Source of the DNA: Candidatus Omnitrophota bacterium
GTDB lineage: Bacteria; Ratteibacteria; UBA8468; B48-G9; DTJG01
Assembly (NCBI GenBank): GCA_023819255.1
Contig: JAMWBU010000011.1
Span: 1 to 55,608 of the forward strand
Length of the DNA: 55,608 nt
Direction of reading: 5' to 3'
The stretch's first letter is position 1. Every line of letters starts with the position of its first letter. Shown in pieces: positions 15,724 to 25,259 of this stretch. The position numbers were made by a program, and so were the translations under genes. The notes under the pieces were generated by a model, which was not told the origin of the DNA, searched no databases, and saw nothing but the letters and a program-made list of their open reading frames with translations.

Positions 15724-16215
15724 ATGAGAGAAAAAGAATATTTATTTAACAATGCAAATAAAATTGATGAAATACTTGTCAAACATGGAATGAACAGATC
15801 AAGAATTGTGGCCATAATGCAGGACATTCAAAATGAATTTGGTTATTTACCGGAAAAAAACTTGAAGTACATTTCGATGAAACTTCAGACCCCTTTGAGT
15901 CAAATTTACTCAATAGCAACATTCTATCGTGCTTTCAGTCTTAAACCAAGGGGAAAACATTTAGTTACTGTTTGTCTTGGAACAGCGTGTCATGTTAGAG
16001 GGGGCGCCAGAATTGTGGAAAGTATTCAAAAGATGTTTGATGTAAAACCGGGGGAAAAGACAAAGGATGGATTATTAAGCCTTGAAACAGTCAACTGTCT
16101 TGGAGCATGTGCCCTCGGTCCTGTTGTTGTGGTGGATGGTAAATATCACGGACATATCACTATTTCTCGATTGGAACGGATTGTAAAGGGTATTTTAAAT
16201 GAAAATAAAAAATAG
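15724..16215 (+). CDS. NuoE-like [2Fe-2S] thioredoxin-fold subunit
   Basis: A 163-aa protein of the NuoE/HndA/HydC family: a helical N-terminus (MQDIQNEFGYLPEKNLKYIS), then a thioredoxin-like domain with CLGTACHVRGG and CLGACALGP supplying four Cys ligands of a [2Fe-2S] cluster. In known complexes this subunit works beside NuoF, which holds FMN and NAD(H). It begins one base after the polyferredoxin stop and overlaps the NuoF-like gene by 17 bp. Confidence 0.92.
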   Translation: MREKEYLFNNANKIDEILVKHGMNRSRIVAIMQDIQNEFGYLPEKNLKYISMKLQTPLSQIYSIATFYRAFSLKPRGKHLVTVCLGTACHVRGGARIVESIQKMFDVKPGEKTKDGLLSLETVNCLGACALGPVVVVDGKYHGHITISRLERIVKGILNENKK

Positions 16216-18049
16216 TTCAGAACTGAAAAATTACTATGAGAATTTAATAATAAAAACATCAAAAAGAGAAAAGCGCACAATCGTATTAAGTATGGGAACA
16301 TGCGGAATTGCCAGGGGTGCCAGCGACATTTTGAATTCAATAAAAAAAGAAGTACGGAAAAGAAAGTTGCATAATCGAGTAGAGATACGTGTAACAGGTT
16401 GCCATGGTTTCTGCGAGGTTGAGCCGTTTCTTATAATCTACCCTCAGGGCATCTTTTATTGCAAATTACAACCAGCGGATGTACGGCAGATTTTAATGGA
16501 AAGTATTGAAAAGAATAATATCATTGAAAGACTTTTATATACGGACGAAAAAGGGAAAAAAATAATCAAGGAAACTGACATTCCATTTTATAAAAAACAG
16601 ATGCGCTTACTGTTAGGCTCCAATAGATTTATTGATCCTGCAAATATCGATGACTATATTGCGCAGGGCGGATATCAGTCGTTATCTTATGTGCTGGGAA
16701 ATATGCAACCAGAAGAAGTAATAGAGGAAATAAAAAAATCAGGCCTTCGCGGAAGAGGCGGAGGTGGATTCCCTACCGGAAGAAAGTGGGAGCTATGTAG
16801 AAGGGCACCTGAATTTCCTAAATATGTGATTTGCAATGCGGATGAAGGGGACCCTGGCGCTTATATGGATAGAGGTCTGCTCGAAGCCAATCCTCATTCA
16901 ATTATCGAAGGAATGATTATTGGCGCCTATGCAATTGGAAGCAATTATGGCTATGTTTATGTTCGCAATGAATACCCACTTGCGATACACCATTTGAATA
17001 TTGCTCTGCAACAAGCGAGAGATTATGGATTTTTAGGCGACGACATAATGGGTAAAGATTTTTATTTTGATATTGAAATGGTAAAGGGCGGTGGTGCCTT
17101 TGTTTGTGGCGAATCCACTGCTCTAATTGCTTCCATCGAAGGCAAACCTGGGGAACCAAGGGCCAAGTATATACACACTGTTGAAGCAGGACTTTATGGA
17201 AAACCCACCAATATTAACAATGTCGAAACATGGGCAAATGTTCCACTCGTAATTAAAAATGGCTGGCAGAGGTATTCAAAAATTGGTACTGAAACAAGTA
17301 AAGGAACAAAGATATTTTCTCTTGTCGGAAAGATCAAGAATTCCGGACTCATTGAGGTTCCCATGGGTATAACCCTGAAACAAATCGTCTTTGATATCGG
17401 CGGAGGGATTGCGAATAGCAAAAGGTTCAAAGCGATCCAGACAGGTGGACCATCGGGTGGATGTCTTCCAGAAGCCCATCTTGATTTACCGGTTGATTTT
17501 GATAGCCTTTCAGAAGCTGGTTCTATGATGGGTTCAGGTGGGATGATTGTAATGGATGAAGACACCTGCATGGTTGATGTTGCGAGATATTTTGTAAATT
17601 TCCTGAAGGAAGAATCCTGTGGTAAATGTGTTCCCTGCAGGGAAGGTCTCAGTGCAATGTTTGAGATTCTTACTCGAATAACTGAGGGTAATGGTAAACA
17701 TGAGGACATGGATCTTCTGGAAGAAATTTCATTTGCAATGAAAAACGGCTCACTCTGCGCGCTTGGAACAACAGCATCAAATCCTGTTTTCTCCACCCTG
17801 AAATATTTCAGGGATGAGTATATAGCGCACATAGAAAAGAAAAGGTGCCCTGCAGGGGTATGCAAGAATCTTGTCCATTATGAAATAATGTCGGATGCTT
17901 GCAGGGGTTGTGGAGCGTGTTTAAAAATATGTCCTGTTTCTGCAATTCAAGGCGAAAAGAAAAAACCACACAGTATTGATGATACAAAGTGTATAAGATG
18001 TGGGGAATGTTTTGAAGTCTGTAAATTTTCCGCGGTCAGGAGAAAATAA
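16199..18049 (+). CDS. NuoF-like NAD(H)/FMN subunit with extra ferredoxin domains
   Basis: A 616-aa protein of the HydB/HndC type. Domains in order: N-terminal thioredoxin-like [2Fe-2S] region (GTCGIARGA...GCHGFCEVEP, ~30-80); FMN/NADH module with GLRGRGGGGFPTGRKWE (~183), CNADEGDPGAYMDR and GGGAFVCGESTALIASIEG; SLBB; N3-type [4Fe-4S] site ESCGKCVPCREG with a later Cys in SLCALG; and a C-terminal pair of [4Fe-4S] motifs (CRGCGACLKICP and CIRCGECFEVC). It would exchange electrons between NAD(H) and ferredoxin-type carriers. Electron bifurcation is known for homologues in HydABC but cannot be proven from sequence. Confidence 0.93.
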   Translation: MKIKNSSELKNYYENLIIKTSKREKRTIVLSMGTCGIARGASDILNSIKKEVRKRKLHNRVEIRVTGCHGFCEVEPFLIIYPQGIFYCKLQPADVRQILMESIEKNNIIERLLYTDEKGKKIIKETDIPFYKKQMRLLLGSNRFIDPANIDDYIAQGGYQSLSYVLGNMQPEEVIEEIKKSGLRGRGGGGFPTGRKWELCRRAPEFPKYVICNADEGDPGAYMDRGLLEANPHSIIEGMIIGAYAIGSNYGYVYVRNEYPLAIHHLNIALQQARDYGFLGDDIMGKDFYFDIEMVKGGGAFVCGESTALIASIEGKPGEPRAKYIHTVEAGLYGKPTNINNVETWANVPLVIKNGWQRYSKIGTETSKGTKIFSLVGKIKNSGLIEVPMGITLKQIVFDIGGGIANSKRFKAIQTGGPSGGCLPEAHLDLPVDFDSLSEAGSMMGSGGMIVMDEDTCMVDVARYFVNFLKEESCGKCVPCREGLSAMFEILTRITEGNGKHEDMDLLEEISFAMKNGSLCALGTTASNPVFSTLKYFRDEYIAHIEKKRCPAGVCKNLVHYEIMSDACRGCGACLKICPVSAIQGEKKKPHSIDDTKCIRCGECFEVCKFSAVRRK

Positions 18050-18804
18050 TGGTAAATATTACAGTCAATAGCCAAATAATCAGCGTTAAGGAGAAAACAT
18101 ACATACTGGAAGCTGCAAAAAAACAATCAATTGATATTCCTGCATTGTGCTGGCAACCAGGCCTGGAACCGCATGGAGCCTGCAGGTTGTGTCTGGTTGA
18201 AATAGAAAAATCAGGCAGAAAAAGAATGGTAACCTCGTGCAATTACCCCGTGGAAGAAGGATTGATTGTCCGAACAAATACAGAAGAAGTAGTAAAAACG
18301 AGGAAGATCATTATTGAGCTTCTGCTGGCTCGTTGCTCAACTAACAAAAAAATACAGGAACTGGCTGAAAAGTATGGAGTAACAGAATCAAGATTCGAAA
18401 AGAAGGAGGAAGATTGTATTCTATGCGGACTGTGTGTAAGGGTCTGCAGAGAAATTATAGGCAAAGAGGCCATAGGCTTTTCTGGAAGGGGTATATACAG
18501 GAAAGTAACATCGCCTTTCGAACAACCGCCTCAGGAATGTATTGGATGTGGCAGCTGTGCCTTCCTGTGTCCTACCGGGGCTATAAAAATAGAGAATGGG
18601 CTGAATATGAGAAAAATAGCAGAAATAAATTGTGAAATACCACTGGTTTTCTGTCAGTATTGCGGCCGCCCTATAGCACCCTTGAGGCAGATTGAATTCC
18701 TGAAAGAAAAAACCAGTTTGCCTGAAGATATTTTCTATACTTGCGCTGAATGTAAAAGGAAAAATTACGCGAGGAGATTAATCGCAATGAGCAGTAAAAG
18801 GTAA
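18049..18804 (+). CDS. NuoG-N-terminus-like iron-sulfur protein lacking a catalytic domain
   Basis: A 251-aa protein that resembles the electron-wire N-terminus of NuoG/HydA/FdhA. It has a [2Fe-2S] ferredoxin (ALCWQPGLEPHGACRLCLVE plus a later Cys) and two [4Fe-4S] motifs (CILCGLCVRVCRE and CIGCGSCAFLCPTGA). The His-Cys3 cluster usual in NuoG is not evident, and neither H-cluster nor molybdopterin domain follows. Instead the end carries CQYCG and CAEC, a possible zinc or rubredoxin-like site. It starts in the preceding stop (TAATG). With NuoE, NuoF and the polyferredoxin it makes a diaphorase whose missing catalytic partner is plausibly CODH, encoded 16 bp downstream. Confidence 0.88.
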   Translation: MVNITVNSQIISVKEKTYILEAAKKQSIDIPALCWQPGLEPHGACRLCLVEIEKSGRKRMVTSCNYPVEEGLIVRTNTEEVVKTRKIIIELLLARCSTNKKIQELAEKYGVTESRFEKKEEDCILCGLCVRVCREIIGKEAIGFSGRGIYRKVTSPFEQPPQECIGCGSCAFLCPTGAIKIENGLNMRKIAEINCEIPLVFCQYCGRPIAPLRQIEFLKEKTSLPEDIFYTCAECKRKNYARRLIAMSSKR

Positions 18805-18819
18805 TGATAGGAGAGTAAA

Positions 18820-20706
18820 ATGAAAAACATAAACGAAATTCAGATGTATCAACAGAGATTTGAAAGCCAGAAGCCACAATGTGGTTTTGGACTACTCGGC
18901 ATCTGTTGCAGAAACTGCGCACTTGGTCCCTGCAGAATAAGCCCTTTTGAGGAAGGCGCACAGCTCGGAGTTTGTGGAGCAAATGCTGACACTATAACAG
19001 CAAGGAATTTTCTGAGAATGGTTGCAGCTGGAGCATCCGCTCATTCTGACCATGGAAGGGCAGTGGCTGAAACATTTATAAAGGTTGCAAAAGGAGAAGC
19101 GCCGGGATATGAAATTAAAGACGAGTACAAGCTGCTGAAACTGGCGTTTGAAATGGGAATAAAAATTGATGGATTGAAAAAAGAAGAGATAGCCCTTCAG
19201 GTTGGGGAAAAGTGTCTGGCTGAATTCGGAAAACAGGAAGGTTCATTGATTTTAACAAAGAGAGCGCCACTCAAAAGACAGAAAATATGGACGGCATTGA
19301 ATATTGTACCAAGGGGTATTGACAGAGAAATCGTGGAAGCATTACATCGCACACACATGGGAACAGACCAGGATTATTTAAATCTTATGTTACACGCAAG
19401 CAGATGCGCGCTCGGGGATGGATGGGGCGGATCAATGATTGCAACCGAACTTCAGGATATAATGTTTGGAACTCCGGTTCCGGTACGAGGAAGAGTTAAC
19501 TTTGGGGTATTAAAGGAAAATTGTGTAAATATTATAGTGCATGGGCATGAGCCACTTCTTTCTGAAATGATTGTTCTTGCTGCAGAAGACCCCCAACTGG
19601 TACAGATGGCAAAAGATAAAGGAGCTGAAGAAATTAATATCGGAGGCATATGCTGTACGGCTAATGAAATTCTGATGCGTCACGGTATACCGATAATAGG
19701 TAATTTTTTAAACCAGGAGATGGCAATTACAACAGGGGCAGTAGAAATTATGGCTGTTGATGTTCAATGCATTATGCAATCCCTTCCACTGGTTGCATCC
19801 TGTTTCCACACAAAGATAATAACAACATCAGAAAAAGCAAAAATAACCGGGGCAATACATATCTCCTTTACGGAAGAAAATGCTTTTGAAAAAGCAAAAG
19901 AAATAGTGAAAATGGCTATTGAAAACTTTGCAAACAGGAAAAAAAGTGATATTTCAATCCCTGAACAGGAAATGGACCTTGTTGCAGGTTTTTCTCATGA
20001 AACCATCAGCTATATCCTGGGTGGGATGTTCAGGGCATCATATAAGCCGTTGAATGACAATATCATTAATGGAAGAATCAGGGGTGTGGCGGGAGTTGTT
20101 GGTTGTAATAATTGCAAGGTCGTTCAGGATAGTGTACATCTCAAGCTCGTAAAAAAACTCATAGAAAATGACGTCCTCGTTCTTCAAACAGGTTGCTCTG
20201 CTATTGCATGTGCGAAGGAAGGATTGCTTGATTCTATCAGAGGCCTCGATTTCTGCGGCAAGGGCTTAAGAGAGGTTTGTGAGGCAGTTGGAATACCACC
20301 GGTAATCCATATGGGCTCTTGTGTTGATAATTCCCGAATTCTGGTTGCAGCGACTGCTCTTGTAAAAGAAGGAGGTCTTGGCGATGACATTTCAGACCTT
20401 CCCGCAGCAGGCGCCGCACCTGAATGGATGAGCGAGAAAGCTATTTCAATAGGTCAATACTTTGTTGCATCGGGCGTATTTACGATTTTTGGCGTAACAT
20501 GGCCGACTCTTGGTAGCGAAAACCTGACCAGGTATCTTTTCAATGAAATAGAAAATCAACTGGGTGGAAAATGGGCATTTGAATCAGATGGTGAAAAAAT
20601 TGCACAATTAATGATAAAGCATATTGATGAAAAAAGAAAGAAACTTGGTATTGACAGGGCAAGAGAAAGGATACTTTTTGATATGGAGATGAGGAGGCAG
20701 CTGTAA
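18820..20706 (+). CDS. acsA: Ni-Fe-S carbon monoxide dehydrogenase catalytic subunit
   Basis: A 628-aa CooS/AcsA-type CODH that interconverts CO2 and CO. Clusters D and B are marked by CGFGLLGICCRNC and GPCR near the N-terminus. C-cluster ligand motifs are visible as HGHEPLLSEM, GGICCTANE, DVQCIMQSL, VGCNNCKV, TGCSAIACAKEG and MGSCVDNSR. The length is normal. A TAGGAGAG ribosome binding site precedes the ATG. Its CO would pass to AcsB, encoded next, and its electrons probably come from the polyferredoxin/NuoEFG-like module just upstream. Confidence 0.96.
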   Translation: MKNINEIQMYQQRFESQKPQCGFGLLGICCRNCALGPCRISPFEEGAQLGVCGANADTITARNFLRMVAAGASAHSDHGRAVAETFIKVAKGEAPGYEIKDEYKLLKLAFEMGIKIDGLKKEEIALQVGEKCLAEFGKQEGSLILTKRAPLKRQKIWTALNIVPRGIDREIVEALHRTHMGTDQDYLNLMLHASRCALGDGWGGSMIATELQDIMFGTPVPVRGRVNFGVLKENCVNIIVHGHEPLLSEMIVLAAEDPQLVQMAKDKGAEEINIGGICCTANEILMRHGIPIIGNFLNQEMAITTGAVEIMAVDVQCIMQSLPLVASCFHTKIITTSEKAKITGAIHISFTEENAFEKAKEIVKMAIENFANRKKSDISIPEQEMDLVAGFSHETISYILGGMFRASYKPLNDNIINGRIRGVAGVVGCNNCKVVQDSVHLKLVKKLIENDVLVLQTGCSAIACAKEGLLDSIRGLDFCGKGLREVCEAVGIPPVIHMGSCVDNSRILVAATALVKEGGLGDDISDLPAAGAAPEWMSEKAISIGQYFVASGVFTIFGVTWPTLGSENLTRYLFNEIENQLGGKWAFESDGEKIAQLMIKHIDEKRKKLGIDRARERILFDMEMRRQL

Positions 20707-20778
20707 AATAAAATTGTCAGCTTAAATACGTAATGTGGCAAATTTGTGAAGGCCGCATCAAAACGAAGGGAGGTTTGA

Positions 20779-22983
20779 ATGTCAAAAATAATTGCAGCAT
20801 CCGCTATACGCGGTGCCAATAAAATAGTTAATATGGCTGAGGCAGAATGGAAAAATGCAATGGACCAGTTTGGCTCAAACCAGGAGGTTTGTTTTCCTGA
20901 AACAGCCTATTTCCTCCCTGTTATTTATGGAATACTTGGAATACCAGTAAAAAAACTTGGTGATATGGAAAGGATATTCAATATATGCAAACGTCTTCTT
21001 CCAGAGATACCAGCGCAACATTGCCATCTTCCTTATCTTGGACCTGTACTTGATGCGGGAATGGCTACACTTTTTGCAGAAGAAATGCATGAAGCCATTC
21101 AGTACCTCATGCACCCTGATCTATATTTTTCAGATGAAGAACCTCCTGAAGGAAAAATATGGTTAGGAGCAGCCAATGACATTATTTTACGAAAAAGAGG
21201 GATTGAGTTTGTTGACGGCACAGCGCCTGGCTTTGCTGCAATTGTGGGAGCAGCGCCCGAACAGGAAATAGCGGCAAGAATTGCTCAGGAACTCCAGGAA
21301 AGAAATCTTTATGTTTTTATGTGCGCCTCTAAAAATGAAGATAGATTTGCGCTTCAGCTGCAGAAAGCAGGAATGCAACTTGGATGGCCGGTGAGACTGG
21401 TTCCGTTCGGACCCGAGATTTATGAGGCTGTTTTTGCGCTCGGGTTTGCAGTAAGGGCGGCAATGAGCTTCGGTGGAATAGAACCAGGGGATTACCGAAA
21501 AATTCTTATTTATAATAAAGACAGAATTTTTGCTTTTGTGCTTGCACTTGGAGAGGTTAGCGAAGAATGGTATGCCACGGCCGCAGGAGCAATAAATTTC
21601 GGTTTTCCGACAATTGCTGACACACCAATACCTCAGATACTTCCAACAGGCATATGCACATATGAGCATGTAGTTTCAAATATACATCATTCTCAGATTG
21701 TTACAAAGGCTGTTGAGGTAAGGGGACTGAAGGTTACAGTAGCCAAAATTCCCATACCGGTACCTTTCGGACCTGCATTTGAAGGCGAAAGGGTTCGCAA
21801 AGAGGAACTTTATGTGGAGGCAGGCGGAGGCAAGACCCTCGCAATTGAATTGACAACGACCCTACCCCTCAATGAAGTTGAAGACGGAAAGACCGAAGTT
21901 ATAGGGCCTGACCTTGATGAAATACCCGAAGGTTCAAATATTCCATTAGCGACTCTGGTTGAAGTTGCAGGAAGAGAAATGCAGGATGAATTTGAACCAA
22001 TTCTTGAAAGATACATCCATGACTATGTCAATTATATTAATGGTGTTATGCACATTGGCCAGAGGGACATTGTATGGCTGAGAATAAGCAAGAAAGCAAA
22101 AGAAAAAGGCTTTCGTCTTAAGCATCTTGGCACTGTAATACATGCAAAATATCACGAAGTTTTCGGAAATATTCTTGACAAGGTCCAGGTTAAAATTTAC
22201 ACTCAGGAAGATAAAGTTCAACAGCTTCATTCAAAAGCAAAAGTCATATGGAAACAGCGTGACGAACGACTCGCGGGCATAACTGATGAAGAGGTGGATG
22301 TTTTCTATTCTTGCACGCTGTGTCAGTCCTTCGCTCCATCTCATGTTTGCATAGTAACCCCGGAAAGGACAGGGCTGTGTGGCGCTTTTTCGTGGCTGGA
22401 CTGCAGGGCATCCCATAGAATAAACCCGCAGGGTCCAAACCAGCCTGTAAAAAAGGAAAATCTGATTGATGACAAGTTTGGACAGTGGGAAGGCTGCAAT
22501 AATTTTGTCAATAAAGCCAGTCGTGGCGCGATTGAAAAGGTTAGCATCTACAGCATAATGGTCGACCCTATGACAACCTGTGGCTGTTGCGAATGTGTGG
22601 CTGTGGTTCTGCCCCTATGTAATGGACTTATGACAGTGAACCGTGAATATAAAGGAGATACACCCTGTGGAATGAAATTTACCACTCTTGCCGGCACCAT
22701 CGGTGGTGGAAAACAAACTCCTGGGTTTCTGGGACACTCAAAATTTAATATTTGTCAGAAAAAATTTATGGCTGCAGAAGGAGGAATCAAACGCCTTGTA
22801 TGGATACCAAAGATGTTGAAGGAAGAAATAAAAGAAAGATTTATAAAAAGAGCAGAAGAAATTGGAATCCCTGACCTTCTTGACAGGATTGCTGATGAGA
22901 CAGTCGGTATAACTGAAGAAGAAATTCTTATTTTTCTTCAGCAAAAAAAACATCCAGCTTTAGAAATGGAACCAATTATGTAA
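20779..22983 (+). CDS. acsB: Acetyl-CoA synthase (CODH/ACS beta subunit)
   Basis: A 734-aa bacterial-type AcsB, full length including the N-terminal CODH-binding domain that archaeal CdhC lacks. It condenses CO, the corrinoid methyl group and CoA to acetyl-CoA. The A-cluster region is intact: FYSCTLCQSFAPSHVC, TGLCGAFSWLDC and, later, TTCGCCECVAV, which supplies the Cys-Gly-Cys of the distal Ni site. GGGKQTPGFLGHS near 690 is also typical. A GGGAGG ribosome binding site precedes the ATG. It follows acsA by 72 bp and precedes acsC by 14 bp. Confidence 0.97.
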   Translation: MSKIIAASAIRGANKIVNMAEAEWKNAMDQFGSNQEVCFPETAYFLPVIYGILGIPVKKLGDMERIFNICKRLLPEIPAQHCHLPYLGPVLDAGMATLFAEEMHEAIQYLMHPDLYFSDEEPPEGKIWLGAANDIILRKRGIEFVDGTAPGFAAIVGAAPEQEIAARIAQELQERNLYVFMCASKNEDRFALQLQKAGMQLGWPVRLVPFGPEIYEAVFALGFAVRAAMSFGGIEPGDYRKILIYNKDRIFAFVLALGEVSEEWYATAAGAINFGFPTIADTPIPQILPTGICTYEHVVSNIHHSQIVTKAVEVRGLKVTVAKIPIPVPFGPAFEGERVRKEELYVEAGGGKTLAIELTTTLPLNEVEDGKTEVIGPDLDEIPEGSNIPLATLVEVAGREMQDEFEPILERYIHDYVNYINGVMHIGQRDIVWLRISKKAKEKGFRLKHLGTVIHAKYHEVFGNILDKVQVKIYTQEDKVQQLHSKAKVIWKQRDERLAGITDEEVDVFYSCTLCQSFAPSHVCIVTPERTGLCGAFSWLDCRASHRINPQGPNQPVKKENLIDDKFGQWEGCNNFVNKASRGAIEKVSIYSIMVDPMTTCGCCECVAVVLPLCNGLMTVNREYKGDTPCGMKFTTLAGTIGGGKQTPGFLGHSKFNICQKKFMAAEGGIKRLVWIPKMLKEEIKERFIKRAEEIGIPDLLDRIADETVGITEEEILIFLQQKKHPALEMEPIM

Positions 22984-22997
22984 AAACTGGGGGGAAA

Positions 22998-24347
22998 ATG
23001 GCTTTAAAACCGCTTGATATCTTTAAGCTTTTGCCAAAGACCAACTGCAAGGAATGCGGCTATCCGACATGTCTTGCTTTCTCTATGCAAATTGCAATGG
23101 GCAAAGAAGACCTGAAAAAATGCCCATATGTTTCAGACGAGGCAAAAAAGCAATTATCCGCAGCCGCTGCACCTCCAATTATAACAATCTCCATTGGTAA
23201 AGGTGAAGAAAAGGTTAATATTGGAGGCGAAACAGTTCTTTTCAGACACGAAAAAACATTCTATAATCCAACTGCGATTGGAGTGCTTATTGATGATGAT
23301 ATGCCAGATCAGAGAATAGAGGAGTACCTGCAAAATACCGCAAATCTTACATATGAACGGGTTGGTTTAAAGTTGAAAGCAAATGTTATCGCAATAAGGG
23401 ATAATAAAAGCGGAAAATTTATTGACATAGTCGAAAGGGCACACAAAACATCAAAAGCCCTAATCCTGATGAGTCACGATATTTCTTTGCTTGAAAAAGC
23501 GCTTGGTATATGCAAGGATGTTAGACCTGTTCTCTATGCGGCGACAAAAGAAAATTTTGAATCCCTGGGAAAACTCGCAAAAAGTTTTTCTGTCCCGATT
23601 GCTGTAAAGGGGAAAACTATTGATGAAATGGAACAGGTGGCTGGAAAACTTCAGGGCATGGGCATTGAGGAAATTGTTCTGTGTCCTGAAAACACAAACA
23701 TATCAGAGCTTTTTAAAAATCTTATACTTTTAAGAAGAAAGGCGATAATGAAAAGAGTTAAGGAATGTGGCTATCCAGTATTAGCCTTTCTTCCTGATTT
23801 AAAAGTGGAGAACTATATAAAGGAAGCCCTCAATGCCGCTATCTGTATAGCAAAGTATGCAAGTATTGTCATACTATCGCAACTAAAAGGGGAAACACTT
23901 TTCCCGCTTTTGCTTGAAAGACTTAACATATTTACCGACCCTCAAAGGCCGATGGCAACGACTGAAGGAATTTATGAAATTGGCAGACCTGGTCCTGAAT
24001 CACCTGTGCTTGTAACAAGCAATTTTTCACTCACATATTTTATTATTTCCGGTGAAATTGAAAATTCAAGGATTCCTGCATACCTTCTTGTTCAGGATAC
24101 CGAGGGTCTTTCAGTGCTAACTGCGTGGGCAGCTGATAAACTGAATGCCGAAACAATTGCGGCGCTCATTAAAAAAACTAAGATAGAGGAAAAACTGGGA
24201 ACTAAAAAACTAATTATTCCAGGCGTCCTAGCGCAGATCCTTGGTGAACTGGAAGAAGAATTACCGGATTGGAAGATTTCGCTTGGACCAAGGGAAGCAG
24301 CTTACCTCCCTGTTTTTCTTAAAAGCCTGGATTCAGGTCAGGTATAA
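22998..24347 (+). CDS. acsC: Corrinoid iron-sulfur protein large subunit (CODH/ACS gamma)
   Basis: A 449-aa AcsC with the N-terminal [4Fe-4S] domain ligated by Cys17, Cys20, Cys25 and Cys42 (CKECGYPTC...KKCP), then a TIM barrel and a C-terminal corrinoid-binding domain (WAADKLNAE, IIPGVLAQILGELEEELPDW, GPREAAYLP). With AcsD it carries the methyl-cobamide between AcsE and AcsB. Length and motif order match characterised homologues. A GGGG site precedes the ATG and acsE follows by 30 bp. Confidence 0.96.
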   Translation: MALKPLDIFKLLPKTNCKECGYPTCLAFSMQIAMGKEDLKKCPYVSDEAKKQLSAAAAPPIITISIGKGEEKVNIGGETVLFRHEKTFYNPTAIGVLIDDDMPDQRIEEYLQNTANLTYERVGLKLKANVIAIRDNKSGKFIDIVERAHKTSKALILMSHDISLLEKALGICKDVRPVLYAATKENFESLGKLAKSFSVPIAVKGKTIDEMEQVAGKLQGMGIEEIVLCPENTNISELFKNLILLRRKAIMKRVKECGYPVLAFLPDLKVENYIKEALNAAICIAKYASIVILSQLKGETLFPLLLERLNIFTDPQRPMATTEGIYEIGRPGPESPVLVTSNFSLTYFIISGEIENSRIPAYLLVQDTEGLSVLTAWAADKLNAETIAALIKKTKIEEKLGTKKLIIPGVLAQILGELEEELPDWKISLGPREAAYLPVFLKSLDSGQV

Positions 24348-24377
24348 TAGAAAAAGAAGCCTTCACCCGGAGGGAAA

Positions 24378-25253
24378 ATGCTTCTTATAGGTGAAAATAT
24401 AAATATAATGGGAACAAAGATTAAACAGGCAATTAAAGAAAGAAACAAACAGCCGATTCAGGAAATTGCCAAAATTTCCAGAGAAAACGGTGTGGATTAC
24501 CTGGATGTTAATATTGGACCTGCAAGAAAGGATGGTCCACATCTAATGGAATGGGCGATAAAAACAATCCGTGAAGTTGTGGATTTGCCACTATCTCTTG
24601 ATACAACAAACATCGAAGCAATAAAGGTTGGTCTTGAACTGGAAGGTGAAAAGTGTCTGATTAACTCTATTCAGGCAACCCCTGAAAGAATGGAACAATT
24701 ATTGCCGCTTGTAAAAAAATTCAATTGCAAATGCATAGCGCTTTTGATTGGAAAAGAAGGTATGCCGCGAGATGCAACAGAAAGAAGCGCCCTGGCTTGC
24801 GAATTCTCGATCAGGGTTGACGAGCTTGGCATTCCTCATAAAAATATTTATTTTGATCCGATAGTACTGCCCGTGAGGTTCCAGCAGGACCAGGTCGTTG
24901 CCACACTTGAATTCATGAAGATGTTCAAGGAAATGTTTTTTGACTACTGTTCAACCTGTGGACTTTCAAATGTCTCAAACGGGGTTCCAGAAAACTTGAG
25001 AGGACTTGTCAACAGAACATACCTTTTAATGTTGATGAAGTATGGGCTTGAAAGTGCAATTATTGATGCCTTTGATACCGAGCTTATTCAGATGGTGCGC
25101 GGGGAAAAAGAAGAAATAAAAAGAATTGTGTGGCATACGCTTGATGAAAATATCAACGCGCAAGAATTGAGTCAGGAACAGATGGATTATTACAAAACAA
25201 CCTGTGTGCTTGCTGGAAAGTCGATATATTCTGATTCCTGGTTAAAACTGTAA
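24378..25253 (+). CDS. acsE: Methyl-THF:corrinoid iron-sulfur protein methyltransferase
   Basis: A 291-aa TIM-barrel methyltransferase of the pterin-binding family. LIGENINIMGTKIKQAI, DYLDVNIGPARKDG, LPLSLDTTN, LINSIQATPERM and CGLSNVSNGVPENLR are the characteristic strands binding methyl-THF. It passes the methyl group to Co(I) of AcsCD. It is ~25-30 residues longer at the C-terminus than the 262-aa Moorella enzyme. The end runs within 6 bp of the DUF3786 gene. Confidence 0.95.
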   Translation: MLLIGENINIMGTKIKQAIKERNKQPIQEIAKISRENGVDYLDVNIGPARKDGPHLMEWAIKTIREVVDLPLSLDTTNIEAIKVGLELEGEKCLINSIQATPERMEQLLPLVKKFNCKCIALLIGKEGMPRDATERSALACEFSIRVDELGIPHKNIYFDPIVLPVRFQQDQVVATLEFMKMFKEMFFDYCSTCGLSNVSNGVPENLRGLVNRTYLLMLMKYGLESAIIDAFDTELIQMVRGEKEEIKRIVWHTLDENINAQELSQEQMDYYKTTCVLAGKSIYSDSWLKL

Positions 25254-25259
25254 AAACTC

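Noticed and set aside
17194..17865. 223-aa minus-strand ORF opposite the NuoF-like gene
   Set aside because: Antisense shadow of a conserved gene; no start context or recognisable motif.
15252..18804. [FeFe] hydrogenase operon (HydABC)
   Set aside because: The NuoG-like protein ends after its ferredoxin domains; no H-cluster motifs such as TSCCPxW are present nearby.
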